Positions 32,918 to 41,415 of a stretch of 64,000 nt of DNA are shown here, in pieces. The translations under genes were made by a program, and so were the position numbers. Every line of letters begins with the position of its first letter. Within the stretch, counting starts at the first letter, position 1. Origin of the DNA: Trebonia sp035294225 (GTDB taxonomy: Bacteria > Actinomycetota > Actinomycetes > Streptosporangiales > Streptosporangiaceae); contig DATGLH010000026.1 in the NCBI GenBank assembly GCA_035294225.1, forward strand, positions 14,732 through 78,731. The letters run 5' to 3'. The notes under the pieces are model-generated. The model was not told the DNA's origin, ran no database searches, and saw only the letters and a program-made list of their open reading frames with translations.

Positions 32918-33813
32918 TACGCCTCCTCGCGGGAGCGGGTCATCACGGTGCGGTGCCGCGACACCCACAGCAGCGCGATGGCCGCGAGCACGAACGGCGT
33001 CATGTCGCGGTAGTTGGTCAGCGCGGTGATCGGGGTGAGCAGGTCGTGCACCAGGCCGATCACGATCGCCGCGGCGAACGTCACCGCGATCGACCGCAGC
33101 CGCGCGATCAGCGCGGCGGCCAGCGACGAGATCACCAGGAACGTGAGCGTGGTGGCGTCGAGCTGGACCAGGTCGGCCAGCAGCAGCCCGGCGATGCCGG
33201 CCAGGATGCCGCAGCCGAACCAGGCCGCCGCCTCGACCCGGCGCACGGGCACCCCCAGCGTCGCGGTGATCTCCCGGTCGTTGGCCATCGCCCGCATCGC
33301 CGTGCCGAGCTTGGTGAAGCGGAGGAACGCGGCCGTCCCCGCGGTCAGCACGACGCCCGCGCCGAGGCCGATCAGCTGCGTCCAGGTCACGTTCAGCCCG
33401 AGGACCGTGAACCCGCCGTTGTCGGTGGGCAGCGAGATCGAGCGCACCGCGCCGCCGGTCGGCGGCCACAGCAGGTCCATCGCCCCGAACAGGACCAGGG
33501 TCAGGCCCAGCGTGGCCACCGCCCGGACCAGCGGATCGCGCCTGGCGAGCGGGGGGCCGAAGATCATCCCGTAGATCAGCGTGAGCAGGCCGCCGAACAG
33601 GACGCAGACGAGCCACGCCGCCCAGCCGGGCACCGACCCCTGGATCATGGCCCAGGCGATGAACGCGCCCATCGCCCCGACCGCGCCGAAGGCCAGGTAG
33701 AGCACGCCCGTGGCGCGGTACAGGACGACCAGCCCCACCCCGGACAGGGCGTACACCCCGCCCAGGGCGAGACCGCTTACGATGAACGGCTCGAATTCCG
33801 ACCAGCTTGGCAT
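32917..33813 (-). CDS. LivH-type permease (third HAAT importer)
   Basis: A 298-residue membrane protein: SGLALGGVYALSGVGLVVLYRATGVLYLAFGAVGAMGAF is the typical first two-helix region, and MRAMANDREITATLGVPVRRVE the cytosolic EAA-like loop that contacts the ATPase. It starts 11 bases after the binding-protein stop. Confidence 0.9.
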   Translation of the reverse strand: MPSWSEFEPFIVSGLALGGVYALSGVGLVVLYRATGVLYLAFGAVGAMGAFIAWAMIQGSVPGWAAWLVCVLFGGLLTLIYGMIFGPPLARRDPLVRAVATLGLTLVLFGAMDLLWPPTGGAVRSISLPTDNGGFTVLGLNVTWTQLIGLGAGVVLTAGTAAFLRFTKLGTAMRAMANDREITATLGVPVRRVEAAAWFGCGILAGIAGLLLADLVQLDATTLTFLVISSLAAALIARLRSIAVTFAAAIVIGLVHDLLTPITALTNYRDMTPFVLAAIALLWVSRHRTVMTRSREEA

Positions 33814-33824
33814 TTACCTATCCG

Positions 33825-35216
33825 TCATGTCGACGTCGGGTCCGCGGGCGCGGTGCCCGCCTGGGCGCGGTAGGCCGCGATCTGCGGGTCGACCGACGAG
33901 ATCTGCGTGCACCCGCCGCCGGGGGCGATCACCATCTTCCCGTTGTCCGGCGTGACGGTGTAGTCCTCGTTGTTCGGGATGTGCATGCTGTAGGAGCCGT
34001 ACGTCCACTGCTGGCAGAGCATGCCGGTCTTGACGTCCTTCAGCGCCTTGATCGCGGCGTTGACGCTGGCCACCGTGTACGCGCCCTTGACCGACTCCAG
34101 GGCCTGCACCATGAGCCTCGCCTCGACGAAGCCCATCTGGCTGAAGCTGCCGATTCCGCCGGAGACCGCCGAGCCGTACTGCGCCAGGATCGCCCGGTAC
34201 AGGTTCATCGTCGGCGTGTTCGTCGGGTCCGGCGGGGTCAGCTCGGCGTTGACGAACAGCTTGCCGTTCCACTTCGGCCCGAGCGACTTGGCCAGGAAGT
34301 CGGTGTTGCACGGCGTGGAGCAGCCCCACAGCTTGACGTTGCCCTCGATGTTGAGCTTCTGCGCGGCCTGCAAGATGACCAGCGCGTCCGGCGGGGTGAA
34401 GTTCAGCACCACCGCGCCGTTCTTGCCGGCCGCGTCGACCAGCGAGATCGCCACCGAGTTCGCGTCGGAGATCGGCACGTTCGTGGTCATGTCCGTGATC
34501 GGCACGTGCGCGGCCGCGGCGAGCGCGTTCGGGCCGGCCGCGATGTAGGTGGTGCCGGGGACGTTCGACTGGTCGAAGACGACCTTGCTGACGTGCTGCG
34601 ACAGCGCGTACTGCACCGCGCCGTCGGAGCTGTACCGCGGCCCCATGTTGACCGCGGCGCTGTTCGGCGTGGACCAGCACTCCGGCGCGATTCCCGAGTC
34701 GATGATGTAGTAGCCCAGGCTCTCCCAGTAGCTGTGGTCGACCGAGCACTCGATGATCGAGGTGTTGCCGACGATGCCGACCACGTGGTCGGTCTGCACG
34801 AGCTGCTTGGCCTCCGAGGCGATCTGGGAGGCGTTCGTCTGCTCCTTTTCGATGTAGTACTTGATCGGATGGCCGTTGATGCCGCCGTTGGCGTTCACGC
34901 AGGCGAAATACGCCTGGGCCATGTTCGCGATGTCGGTGAAGCTGGTGCCGGGCTGGTCGGTCACGATGCCGCCCAGGTTGATCGGCGTGCCGGTCGCGGC
35001 GACACCCGGCTTGGTGCCGCACTGGGAGGTGCTGACCGTGGAAGCACCCGTGCTCGAGCCCGCGGACGGGGCCGCGGCGGGGCTGGAGGCGGCCGGGCCG
35101 GCCGCGGAGCTCGAGCTCGAGCTGCTGCTGCTACAGCCGGCGAGGACGCCGCCGACCGTCAGGGCCGCGACAGCCGCGCCCGCGAGCCGCGAGCGCCAAT
35201 GCTCGTGTCTATTCAT
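33825..35216 (-). CDS. HAAT-family substrate-binding lipoprotein (third importer)
   Basis: A 463-residue lipoprotein; lipobox GGVLAGC (C28) is followed by a poly-serine run. The type I binding fold includes GGIVTDQPGTSFTDIA and NANGGINGHPIKYY. The ATG at 35216 has GAAGGCAGAG upstream; the 48 codons before it in the open frame are untranslated leader. First gene of a complete five-gene importer. No catabolic gene is inside this operon, so its ligand is open. Confidence 0.9.
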   Translation of the reverse strand: MNRHEHWRSRLAGAAVAALTVGGVLAGCSSSSSSSSSAAGPAASSPAAAPSAGSSTGASTVSTSQCGTKPGVAATGTPINLGGIVTDQPGTSFTDIANMAQAYFACVNANGGINGHPIKYYIEKEQTNASQIASEAKQLVQTDHVVGIVGNTSIIECSVDHSYWESLGYYIIDSGIAPECWSTPNSAAVNMGPRYSSDGAVQYALSQHVSKVVFDQSNVPGTTYIAAGPNALAAAAHVPITDMTTNVPISDANSVAISLVDAAGKNGAVVLNFTPPDALVILQAAQKLNIEGNVKLWGCSTPCNTDFLAKSLGPKWNGKLFVNAELTPPDPTNTPTMNLYRAILAQYGSAVSGGIGSFSQMGFVEARLMVQALESVKGAYTVASVNAAIKALKDVKTGMLCQQWTYGSYSMHIPNNEDYTVTPDNGKMVIAPGGGCTQISSVDPQIAAYRAQAGTAPADPTST

Positions 35217-35440
35217 GTGCTCTGCCTTCTCGTGGCTGACGGCGAAATATGTTCCGAACGGACGCGGCGGGCTCATCCGGGTAAGGCCCGCCGTCCCTGG
35301 GGTAAGCGGAGAACGCGCCATTTCACCGGTAACCGGCGCTTCTCCGGACTTTCTTTGCATTGACCGTGAAAGGGGTCTATGCCCCGGAAGCCATCGTGTG
35401 GTTTCGCTGAGATTATCGCTGTCGCCGGGCCGGGGCGAGT

Positions 35441-35479
35441 CCGGCGCCAGAATACGTTTTCATTACGTTTTGGCGCCGG
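35441..35479 (-). promoter_or_regulatory. Leader hairpin, 9-bp arms
   Basis: CCGGCGCCA and TGGCGCCGG are perfect arms around 21 bases, 225-263 bases upstream of the binding-lipoprotein start, within its probable 5' leader. Confidence 0.35.
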
Positions 35480-35571
35480 AAATGCGCCGGCGGGGCCGGG
35501 CTGCCGGGTATCGTCGGTGACGATATTTCCGGCGATCTGGTGACTGCTGGGAGCACCGGGCGACCCCTTTC

Positions 35572-35591
35572 TGACCGTCACGGTGCGGTCA
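35572..35591. promoter_or_regulatory. Operator candidate TGACCG-N8-CGGTCA
   Basis: A perfect 6-bp inverted repeat with an eight-base centre, a size suited to a dimeric regulator upstream of the third HAAT operon. Confidence 0.35.
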
Positions 35592-35777
35592 AGCTTGCGG
35601 GGGGTAACCAACCTACCGGTGAGAATTGCACGGCGGCTGACCGGGAACAATTGCGCCGTGCCCCAAACTCGGCGGCGCGATTGCTGCGGCGGACCACAAA
35701 CGCCTGCCGTCGCTCAGGCCACGGGAACGATCACGCGTAACATTTCGCTAACTATCTGCGCCCGTCGGGAATGCCGC

Positions 35778-35811
35778 GTGCCCGGCCCGCGTTCGGTACG
35801 CGGCCGGGCAC
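35778..35811 (-). terminator. Terminator hairpin of the metK operon
   Basis: GTGCCCGGCC pairs perfectly with GGCCGGGCAC, with two further G-C pairs inside. It starts 36 bases after the metK stop on the minus strand. Confidence 0.7.
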
Positions 35812-35846
35812 GGTTCGGCGGGCTGGCCGGCTGGGCCAGGCCCCGG

Positions 35847-37049
35847 CTAGGCCAGGCCTGCCTGGGCGCGCAGCCGGGCGGCCTTGTCGGTGCGCTCCCA
35901 GGTGAAGGTGTCCCCGGAGCGGCCGAAGTGACCGTAGGCCGCGGTCGGCTGGTAGATCGGCCGCCGCAGGTCCAGGTCGCGCAGGATCGCGCCGGGGCGC
36001 AGGTCGAAGTTCTCCCTGACCAGCTCGACGATCTCCGGCCTGGCGATCTTCTCCGTGCCGAACGTCTCGACCAGCAGCGACAGCGGCCGCGCGACGCCGA
36101 TCGCGTAGGCCACCTGGACCTCGGCGCGGTCGGCCAGGCCGGCCGCGACGATGTTCTTCGCCACGTACCGCGCGGCGTACGCCGCGCTCCTGTCCACCTT
36201 GGACGGGTCCTTGCCGGAGAAGGCGCCGCCGCCGTGGCGCGCGAAGCCCCCGTAGGTGTCGACGATGATCTTCCGGCCGGTCAGGCCGGTGTCGCCGACC
36301 GGGCCGCCGATCACGAACCGGCCGGTGGGGTTGACGTAGAACTCCCCGCGCAGCCGGCCGGCGTCGAACATCTCGGGCGGCAGCGTCTGGAGGACCACTT
36401 CCTCCCACAGCGCGTCCGGCAGCTTGCTCTCCACGCCGTCGGCGTGCTGGGTGGAGATGAGCACCTTCTCGATCCGGGCCGGCCTGCCCGCATCGTCGTA
36501 GCGGACGGTCACCTGGGTCTTGCCGTCGGGCCGCAGGTACGGCAGCACGCCGGAGTGCCGGACGTCGGACAGCCTCTTGGACATCCGGTGCGCCAGCGTG
36601 ATCGGCATCGGCATGAGCTCGGGTGTCTCGTTCGTGGCATAGCCGAACATCATCCCCTGGTCCCCGGCGCCGATCCGGTCCAGGGGGTCATCGGAACCGC
36701 CGACGCGCCCCTCGTGCGCGGTGTCCACCCCCTGCGCGATGTCCGGCGACTGCCGGTCCATCGCGACGATGACGCCGACGGAGTTGCCGTCGAAGTAGTA
36801 CTCGCCGTTGTCGTAGCCGATGTCGCACACCACCGTGCGCGCGACCGAGGCGTAGTCGATCGTCGCGGCGGTGGTGATCTCGCCCGCCACCACGATCAGG
36901 CCCGTGGTGAGCATGGTCTCGCACGCCACCCGGGACATGGGGTCGCCGGCCAGGGCCGCGTCGACGACCGCGTCGGAGATCTGGTCCGCGATCTTGTCCG
37001 GATGGCCCTCGGTCACCGACTCGGAAGTGAAGAGGAATCCGCTATCCAT
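35847..37049 (-). CDS. metK: S-adenosylmethionine synthetase
   Basis: A 400-residue enzyme making SAM from methionine and ATP. TSESVTEGHPDKIADQISDAVVD (ATP/methionine site), GAGDQGMMFGYA and GGGAFSGKDPSKVDRSAAY (the glycine-rich phosphate loop) are fully conserved. Start at ATG 37049 after AGGAGAA; it overlaps the end of the MetE-like gene by eight bases. Placement as the last gene of a folate-to-SAM operon is unusual, because housekeeping metK is normally separate; whether this is an extra copy cannot be judged from the window. Confidence 0.95.
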   Translation of the reverse strand: MDSGFLFTSESVTEGHPDKIADQISDAVVDAALAGDPMSRVACETMLTTGLIVVAGEITTAATIDYASVARTVVCDIGYDNGEYYFDGNSVGVIVAMDRQSPDIAQGVDTAHEGRVGGSDDPLDRIGAGDQGMMFGYATNETPELMPMPITLAHRMSKRLSDVRHSGVLPYLRPDGKTQVTVRYDDAGRPARIEKVLISTQHADGVESKLPDALWEEVVLQTLPPEMFDAGRLRGEFYVNPTGRFVIGGPVGDTGLTGRKIIVDTYGGFARHGGGAFSGKDPSKVDRSAAYAARYVAKNIVAAGLADRAEVQVAYAIGVARPLSLLVETFGTEKIARPEIVELVRENFDLRPGAILRDLDLRRPIYQPTAAYGHFGRSGDTFTWERTDKAARLRAQAGLA

Positions 37050-38148
37050 GGCTTTCTCCTGAGGTAGGGGAATCGCTGTCTCCCGAGGCGGGAGCGCTGG
37101 CGGGTGCGTGCTGTGCGGGATGCGGCAAGCCGAGCTCGGACCGGACAATCGCCGCGCCAGCTACCATAGCGTGAAGTTTGCGCCTCGCCACCTCCGGCGC
37201 CAGATGCCGCAGCCCGCAGTCGGGATTGATCATCAGGCGGTCCGGCTCCACGTACTCGAGGGCGCGCCGGATGCGCGAGGCGACCAGCTCGGGCGTCTCC
37301 ACGGCCGCGGACTTGACGTCGATCGCGCCCAGGCCGAGCGAGGCCGGCCAGGAGTACTCCCTGATCAGCCGCAGGTCCTCAAGGCCCTTGCGGGCGAACT
37401 CGAGCACCAGCTGGTCCACGTGCGCGGCCAGCACGGCGGGGAACAGGAAGTCGTAGTGCCCCTCCCAGGAGGGCCGCGCGTACCTGTTGCCGTAGCAGAC
37501 GTGCAGCGCCCAGGTGACCGGCACCCCGTCGGTCACGATGTTGACCGCCTCGACCGCGAGCTCGGCCTGCTCCGGGTAGCCGGCCAGAAACGGCTCGTCG
37601 ATCTGCAGGAAGGCGGCGCCGGCGTCCGCCAGCGAGCGCGCCTCGGCGTTGAGCCGCCGGGCCAGCGCGCGGACCAGGTCGCCCGGGTCCGCGTACGCGG
37701 TGTCCGTGATCCGCCGGGACAGCGAGAACGGCCCGGTGAAGGAGAACTTCACCGGGCGGTCGGTCAGCTCCCTGGTGAAGGCGAAGTCCGCGGCCAGCCC
37801 CATGCTGGACTTGTCGTCTTCCGGCAGCGGCGCGGTGACCTGGGCCTCGTAGTAGTCGTAGTAGTCCGACTTGGCCCGCCGGGGGATGTGCACGCCGGGG
37901 ATCCTGGCCAGGAAGTAGTCGATGTCATTGTCCCGGCGCAGCTCGCCGTCGGAGACGATGTCGATGCCGGCCCGCTCCTGGTCCTTGATCGCGGCCTTGA
38001 TGGCGACCTCGTGGATCTCCGCCAGGTGCTGGGCGCTGATCCGCCGCTGGTAGTACTCGGTCTTCAGCCGCTCCAGCCACTCGGGGACGCTGTAGGAGCC
38101 GACGACCGTTGTCGGCAGGAACAGACGCCACCGTTCGTTCGGGCTCAT
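37042..38148 (-). CDS. Single-module MetE-like methyltransferase of the methyl-supply operon
   Basis: A 368-residue protein matching the C-terminal catalytic barrel of cobalamin-independent methionine synthase. Zinc ligands are present: H-x-C in WALHVCYGN, E in LVLEFARKG and C in INPDCGL. TTVVGSYSVPEW opens the barrel. The folate-binding N-terminal half of MetE is absent, as in core-MetE proteins that can accept methyl groups from corrinoids or other carriers. In this operon (MetF before, MetK after) it would logically methylate homocysteine to methionine. Donor identity is unknown. Confidence 0.88.
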   Translation of the reverse strand: MSPNERWRLFLPTTVVGSYSVPEWLERLKTEYYQRRISAQHLAEIHEVAIKAAIKDQERAGIDIVSDGELRRDNDIDYFLARIPGVHIPRRAKSDYYDYYEAQVTAPLPEDDKSSMGLAADFAFTRELTDRPVKFSFTGPFSLSRRITDTAYADPGDLVRALARRLNAEARSLADAGAAFLQIDEPFLAGYPEQAELAVEAVNIVTDGVPVTWALHVCYGNRYARPSWEGHYDFLFPAVLAAHVDQLVLEFARKGLEDLRLIREYSWPASLGLGAIDVKSAAVETPELVASRIRRALEYVEPDRLMINPDCGLRHLAPEVARRKLHAMVAGAAIVRSELGLPHPAQHAPASAPASGDSDSPTSGESHG

Positions 38149-38155
38149 CGCCTTT

Positions 38156-39616
38156 TCAATCCCTGACCTGCGCGGTCAGCGTCTTGATGTTGGACCCGGC
38201 CCGCCGCTTGAACTGGGTGAAGCGGACGTCGAAGCCGCGCCGGCTGGCGAACAGCTGAAGCAGCGGGCCGTTCACCCAGTTGACCACCGAGCCGTCGTAC
38301 TTCCCCGGGCCGTAGAAGCCGGCCCGGTACTGGTCGTGCCCGGTCAGGAACAGGTCGTGGCAGACCACCCGGCCGAACGGGTGCAGCAGCGGCAGCGTGC
38401 CCGCGAAGCTGGCGAGGGCCCCGTTGCTCACGTGCATCCGGACGTCGCCTTCCGCGGTGAGCAGCGGCCGCAGGATCTCCCCGGTCAGCGCCGGCGTCAC
38501 CTGGTAGGTGTCCAGCCCTTCGAGCGGCACGTACCGTTCGGCCTGGCGGAGCGCGGCCCACACCGCCTGCCAGAACAACACGGCCTGCCCGGTGTCGCCG
38601 AACTTGTCCGGCAGCGACTCGCTCAGCAGCTCGGGGCCGATCCGCAGCAGCCGCTCGGTCAGCGGGGCGATCTCCGCCCGCGTCAGGCCGAACTGCGCGG
38701 CGATCGCGTCCGCGTCCCCGGCTTTGACGAACGACCGGACCTGCACCAGGTAGACCCGGCCCCGGATCACCGCCACCTCATCGCTGGGGAGGTTGTCGTA
38801 GACGTTGGAGATGTAGACGAGGAACGCCTTGCCGGCCAGGAACCCTACGCTCCCGGACAGCCGGGTCGCCTCGAGCACCAGCCCGCTGACGTGCTCGCCG
38901 TGGTGGGCCACCTCCTGCCGCGCCCGGTCGAGCACGTGCGCGGAGTAGTCCCCCATCAGGTAGCGGAGCCGCCGGTAGTAGTCCCTGCCGTGCCGCCTGT
39001 CCAGCTCCACGAACTCGTCCAGCCAGGTGCGCGCCTGGCCGCCGTTGCCGACGCCCAGCTCCAGCACGTACAGCTCCTCGGGCAGCGCGCGCCGGTTCGC
39101 CAGCTCGTCCCAGAGCTTGAACAGGTCGAGGATCAGGTCGCGGGCGGCGTCGGCGTTGCGCGCGTCGCTCTCCCCGCCGGGCAGCGTCTGCTCGTACTCC
39201 TTGCCGGTGGTCTTCTCCCATGCCGCGAGGGCCTGCCAGTACAGCGCGTTGAACCGCCAGGCGCAGCTGGCCGAGCCGGGCACCCACGGCTCAAGCCAGA
39301 TGGGGGCGCCGGCGCCGTCCGGCGGCGTGCTGGCCAGGGCCGCGGTCACCTCCCTGGCCACGTCCGTGCCGGGGCGCGCGCACCGGCGCAGGTCGATGGC
39401 GAGCTCCCAGCCGTCCACCGGGGTGTCGGCGGAGACGATCCGCCGCACCATGGCCGTGTCCCTGAAGTTGTTCTTGTACTGGATCCAGTCGCAGACCACG
39501 CGCATCCGCGCCAGGTCCGCGCCGGACCGGCACAGCGCCGCTACCATCGGCCCGAATGCCGCCTGCGCTCCCGCCGAGTCCCGCAGCCTGGCGACGGCCC
39601 GTACGTCAATCTCCAC
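38156..39616 (-). CDS. SAM-dependent methyltransferase, MidA-like (tentative)
   Basis: A 486-residue class I methyltransferase. The SAM-binding motif is LYVLELGVGNGGQARTW at about 182-198, with a later acidic/aromatic stretch LVYISNVYDNLPSDEVAVI that resembles the SNE-x-LDALP region of MidA/COG1565 enzymes, which methylate an arginine of a respiratory subunit. The N-terminal 120 residues and the last about 100 (HPFGRVVCHDLFLTG...) match no domain I recognise. GTG start, overlapping metF by 11 bases; it ends seven bases before the MetE-like start. Its acceptor is unknown and is the key to the operon's purpose. Confidence 0.75.
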   Translation of the reverse strand: MEIDVRAVARLRDSAGAQAAFGPMVAALCRSGADLARMRVVCDWIQYKNNFRDTAMVRRIVSADTPVDGWELAIDLRRCARPGTDVAREVTAALASTPPDGAGAPIWLEPWVPGSASCAWRFNALYWQALAAWEKTTGKEYEQTLPGGESDARNADAARDLILDLFKLWDELANRRALPEELYVLELGVGNGGQARTWLDEFVELDRRHGRDYYRRLRYLMGDYSAHVLDRARQEVAHHGEHVSGLVLEATRLSGSVGFLAGKAFLVYISNVYDNLPSDEVAVIRGRVYLVQVRSFVKAGDADAIAAQFGLTRAEIAPLTERLLRIGPELLSESLPDKFGDTGQAVLFWQAVWAALRQAERYVPLEGLDTYQVTPALTGEILRPLLTAEGDVRMHVSNGALASFAGTLPLLHPFGRVVCHDLFLTGHDQYRAGFYGPGKYDGSVVNWVNGPLLQLFASRRGFDVRFTQFKRRAGSNIKTLTAQVRD

Positions 39617-40544
39617 TCGGGGCCTGCCCGATGAGAGCCGACCGGTCGACGCCGGCGAGCCGGAGCAGCTCCGGGGTCTGCTTCTCGTACCCGGCGGTGA
39701 GCAGGTGGACGCCGGCCACGCCGGGGATCTGGCGGACCGCGGCGATCACCTCGGCGGCGATCTTCGCGCCTTCCGCGCCCACGTCCTCCGGCGCGACCCC
39801 GCGCAGCCGGCGCTGGACGGGCTCGGGAACCTGCACGCCGGGCACCTTCCCGGACGCCAGGAAGTCCAGCATCCGCGCGGAGCGGATCACGCCGACCCCG
39901 GCCAGGATGGCGCAGCGGTCGAGCACCCCCAGCTCTCCCAGCTCGGCCATCCACCGGGCGAAGGCGGGGACGTCGAACACGTACTGGGTCTGCATGAACT
40001 GCGCGCCGGCCGCGATCTTCTTCGCCGCCCGCCTCGCCCGGTACTCCACCGGCGGGGCGAACGGGTTCTCCACGGCGCCGAGGAAGAACCGCGGCGCGGG
40101 GTCGACCTGCTTGCCCGAGATCAGCCTGCCCTCGTCGCGCAGCGTCCGGGCGGTCCACACCAGCTGGGTGCTGTCCAGGTCGAACACCGGTTTGGCGCCC
40201 GGGTGGTCGCCGAACTTGGGGTGGTCGCCGGACATGAACAGCAGGTTCTCGATGCCGAGCGCGCCGGCCCCGAGCAGGTCCGACTGGAGCGCGATCCGGT
40301 TCCTGTCGCGGCAGGTCATCTGCATGATCGGCTCGATGATCCCGGACTGCTTCACCGCCGCCGCGCCGGCCCAGCTGGACAGCCGCACGTGCGACCCCTG
40401 GTTGTCGGTGATGTTCACCGCGTCCACCCAGCCGCGCAGCAGCTCCGCCCGGCTGAGCATCGCCGCGGCGGACGCGCCGCGCGGCGGGCTCAGCTCCGCG
40501 GTGACGGTGAACTCCCCGGCCGCCAGCCGCTCCCGCAGGCTCAT
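39606..40544 (-). CDS. metF: Methylenetetrahydrofolate reductase
   Basis: A 312-residue FAD-dependent TIM barrel that interconverts methylene-THF and methyl-THF. TAELSPPRG contains the conserved catalytic Glu, NITDNQGSHVRLSS the folate/FAD site, LLFMSGDHP the Asp that contacts folate, and MQTQYVFD the active-site Gln. Start at ATG 40544, overlapping the MTHFR_C stop as ATGA. Coupling to a separate MTHFR_C protein recalls MetF-MetV complexes of acetogens rather than the stand-alone E. coli enzyme. Confidence 0.92.
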   Translation of the reverse strand: MSLRERLAAGEFTVTAELSPPRGASAAAMLSRAELLRGWVDAVNITDNQGSHVRLSSWAGAAAVKQSGIIEPIMQMTCRDRNRIALQSDLLGAGALGIENLLFMSGDHPKFGDHPGAKPVFDLDSTQLVWTARTLRDEGRLISGKQVDPAPRFFLGAVENPFAPPVEYRARRAAKKIAAGAQFMQTQYVFDVPAFARWMAELGELGVLDRCAILAGVGVIRSARMLDFLASGKVPGVQVPEPVQRRLRGVAPEDVGAEGAKIAAEVIAAVRQIPGVAGVHLLTAGYEKQTPELLRLAGVDRSALIGQAPSGD

Positions 40545-41098
40545 TCGTGAGCTCCCAGGACCGGCGGGCTGGCCAGGCCGTCGTCGCCGGTCCACAGCCC
40601 GTCGTCGCGGCCGGCCCAGTAGTTCAGCCAGGAGCTCTCCCCCCAGCGGCGGTGGTCGACGGGCCGCTGGAGGCGGCGCAGGTCGTCCGCTGCCCCCTGG
40701 CTGGACGCGCGTTCGAAGCCGACCACCCAGACGCACCTCTTCTCCGGGTACACCTCGCACGCCCCGCCCGGGCCGACGCCGCCGCACGGCCCGTTGCGCA
40801 GCTCCTTGGGACAGCCCATCGGACACGAGTACCCGGTGACCGGCAGCGCGCACTGGCCGCACATCCGGCAGCCGAACAGCTGCTCTTTCGACACGCGCTC
40901 CGCCGCCGTGAACAGTTTCCTGGCGGCCGCCGAGCGCTCGACCAGGGCGCCGAACCTGCGGTTCACCGCGTTCGGCCTGAGCACCCGCTGCATGAGGTAG
41001 GCCAGCCGCGCGGACAGCCGCGGCCGGTACGGCACCGGCCGGCGTCCCTTGGGGCCCGCCGGCGCGCCCGGCGGCGGCCCCGCCATGGTCCGGGTCAT
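40541..41098 (-). CDS. MTHFR C-terminal-domain protein (MetV-like, cysteine-rich)
   Basis: A 185-residue protein. The central domain CRMCGQCALPVTGYSCPMGC, then RNGPCGG and CEVYPEKRCVW, carries eight cysteines and is the MTHFR_C domain, which binds zinc and, in MetV, an iron-sulphur cluster and hands electrons to MetF. It is first in the operon and overlaps metF by four bases, so a MetF-MetV-type complex is likely. The electron donor in an aerobe is unclear. Confidence 0.87.
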   Translation of the reverse strand: MTRTMAGPPPGAPAGPKGRRPVPYRPRLSARLAYLMQRVLRPNAVNRRFGALVERSAAARKLFTAAERVSKEQLFGCRMCGQCALPVTGYSCPMGCPKELRNGPCGGVGPGGACEVYPEKRCVWVVGFERASSQGAADDLRRLQRPVDHRRWGESSWLNYWAGRDDGLWTGDDGLASPPVLGAHE

Positions 41099-41321
41099 CG
41101 CGCCGCCGTCCGCGCGACGACAATTCCAGACGTTTTTCCGGCCGCCCGACGCCGGAATTGCATGCTAATCGCGCCGGTGTTATTAGCACAGAATTCATAA
41201 AAGACTTTAGTGCTCGCGCACAGGCGCATGCCACGTGTCTCAGCCTGTCCCACGCTCCTCATGCTGCCTTAGCCGATGACCCCAAGCATCTACGGGCCCC
41301 ACAAGCTTTGCAGCTAGGCCG

Positions 41322-41337
41322 TTGTGCCGGTGCACAA
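41322..41337. promoter_or_regulatory. Palindrome TTGTGC-CGGT-GCACAA (shared motif, copy 1)
   Basis: Perfect 6-bp arms with a four-base centre, 224-239 bases upstream of the first gene of the methyl-supply operon. The same arms and spacing occur at 48206-48221 upstream of the oligopeptide-type importer. Confidence 0.5.
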
Positions 41338-41340
41338 GCC

Positions 41341-41373
41341 GCGGCGGGCCCGACATCACGTCGGGCCCGCCGC
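41341..41373 (-). terminator. Strong terminator after the LLM oxidoreductase
   Basis: GCGGCGGGCCCGAC pairs perfectly over 14 bp with GTCGGGCCCGCCGC around a five-base loop, 43 bases beyond the LLM gene stop on the minus strand. Confidence 0.8.
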
Positions 41374-41415
41374 GCGACAGCCCGCATGCCGGCGCGCCGG
41401 CCGGCGGAATTGCCG

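Larger units (their letters stand above)
35217..35846. other. 630-bp spacer: leader of the third HAAT operon and metK terminator
   Basis: There is no convincing gene. CCGGCGCCA (35441-35449) pairs with TGGCGCCGG (35471-35479) and encloses two ATTACGTTTT-like repeats. TGACCG-N8-CGGTCA lies at 35572-35591, and GCACGGCG/CGCCGTGC arms lie near 35626-35661. These may be operators or leader structures for the binding-protein gene. Confidence 0.5.
41099..41415. other. Spacer between the methyl-supply operon and the LLM gene
   Basis: No gene is present. It contains the LLM-operon terminator (41341-41373), the TTGTGC-N4-GCACAA palindrome (41322-41337) and an AT-richer tract around 41150-41220 that probably holds the promoter of the MTHFR_C-metF operon. 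Confidence 0.55.

Noticed and set aside
41338..41374. The 14-bp stem as a regulatory operator
   Set aside because: Its length, perfect pairing, five-base loop and place just after a stop codon fit a terminator better; the separate TTGTGC palindrome beside it is kept as the operator candidate.
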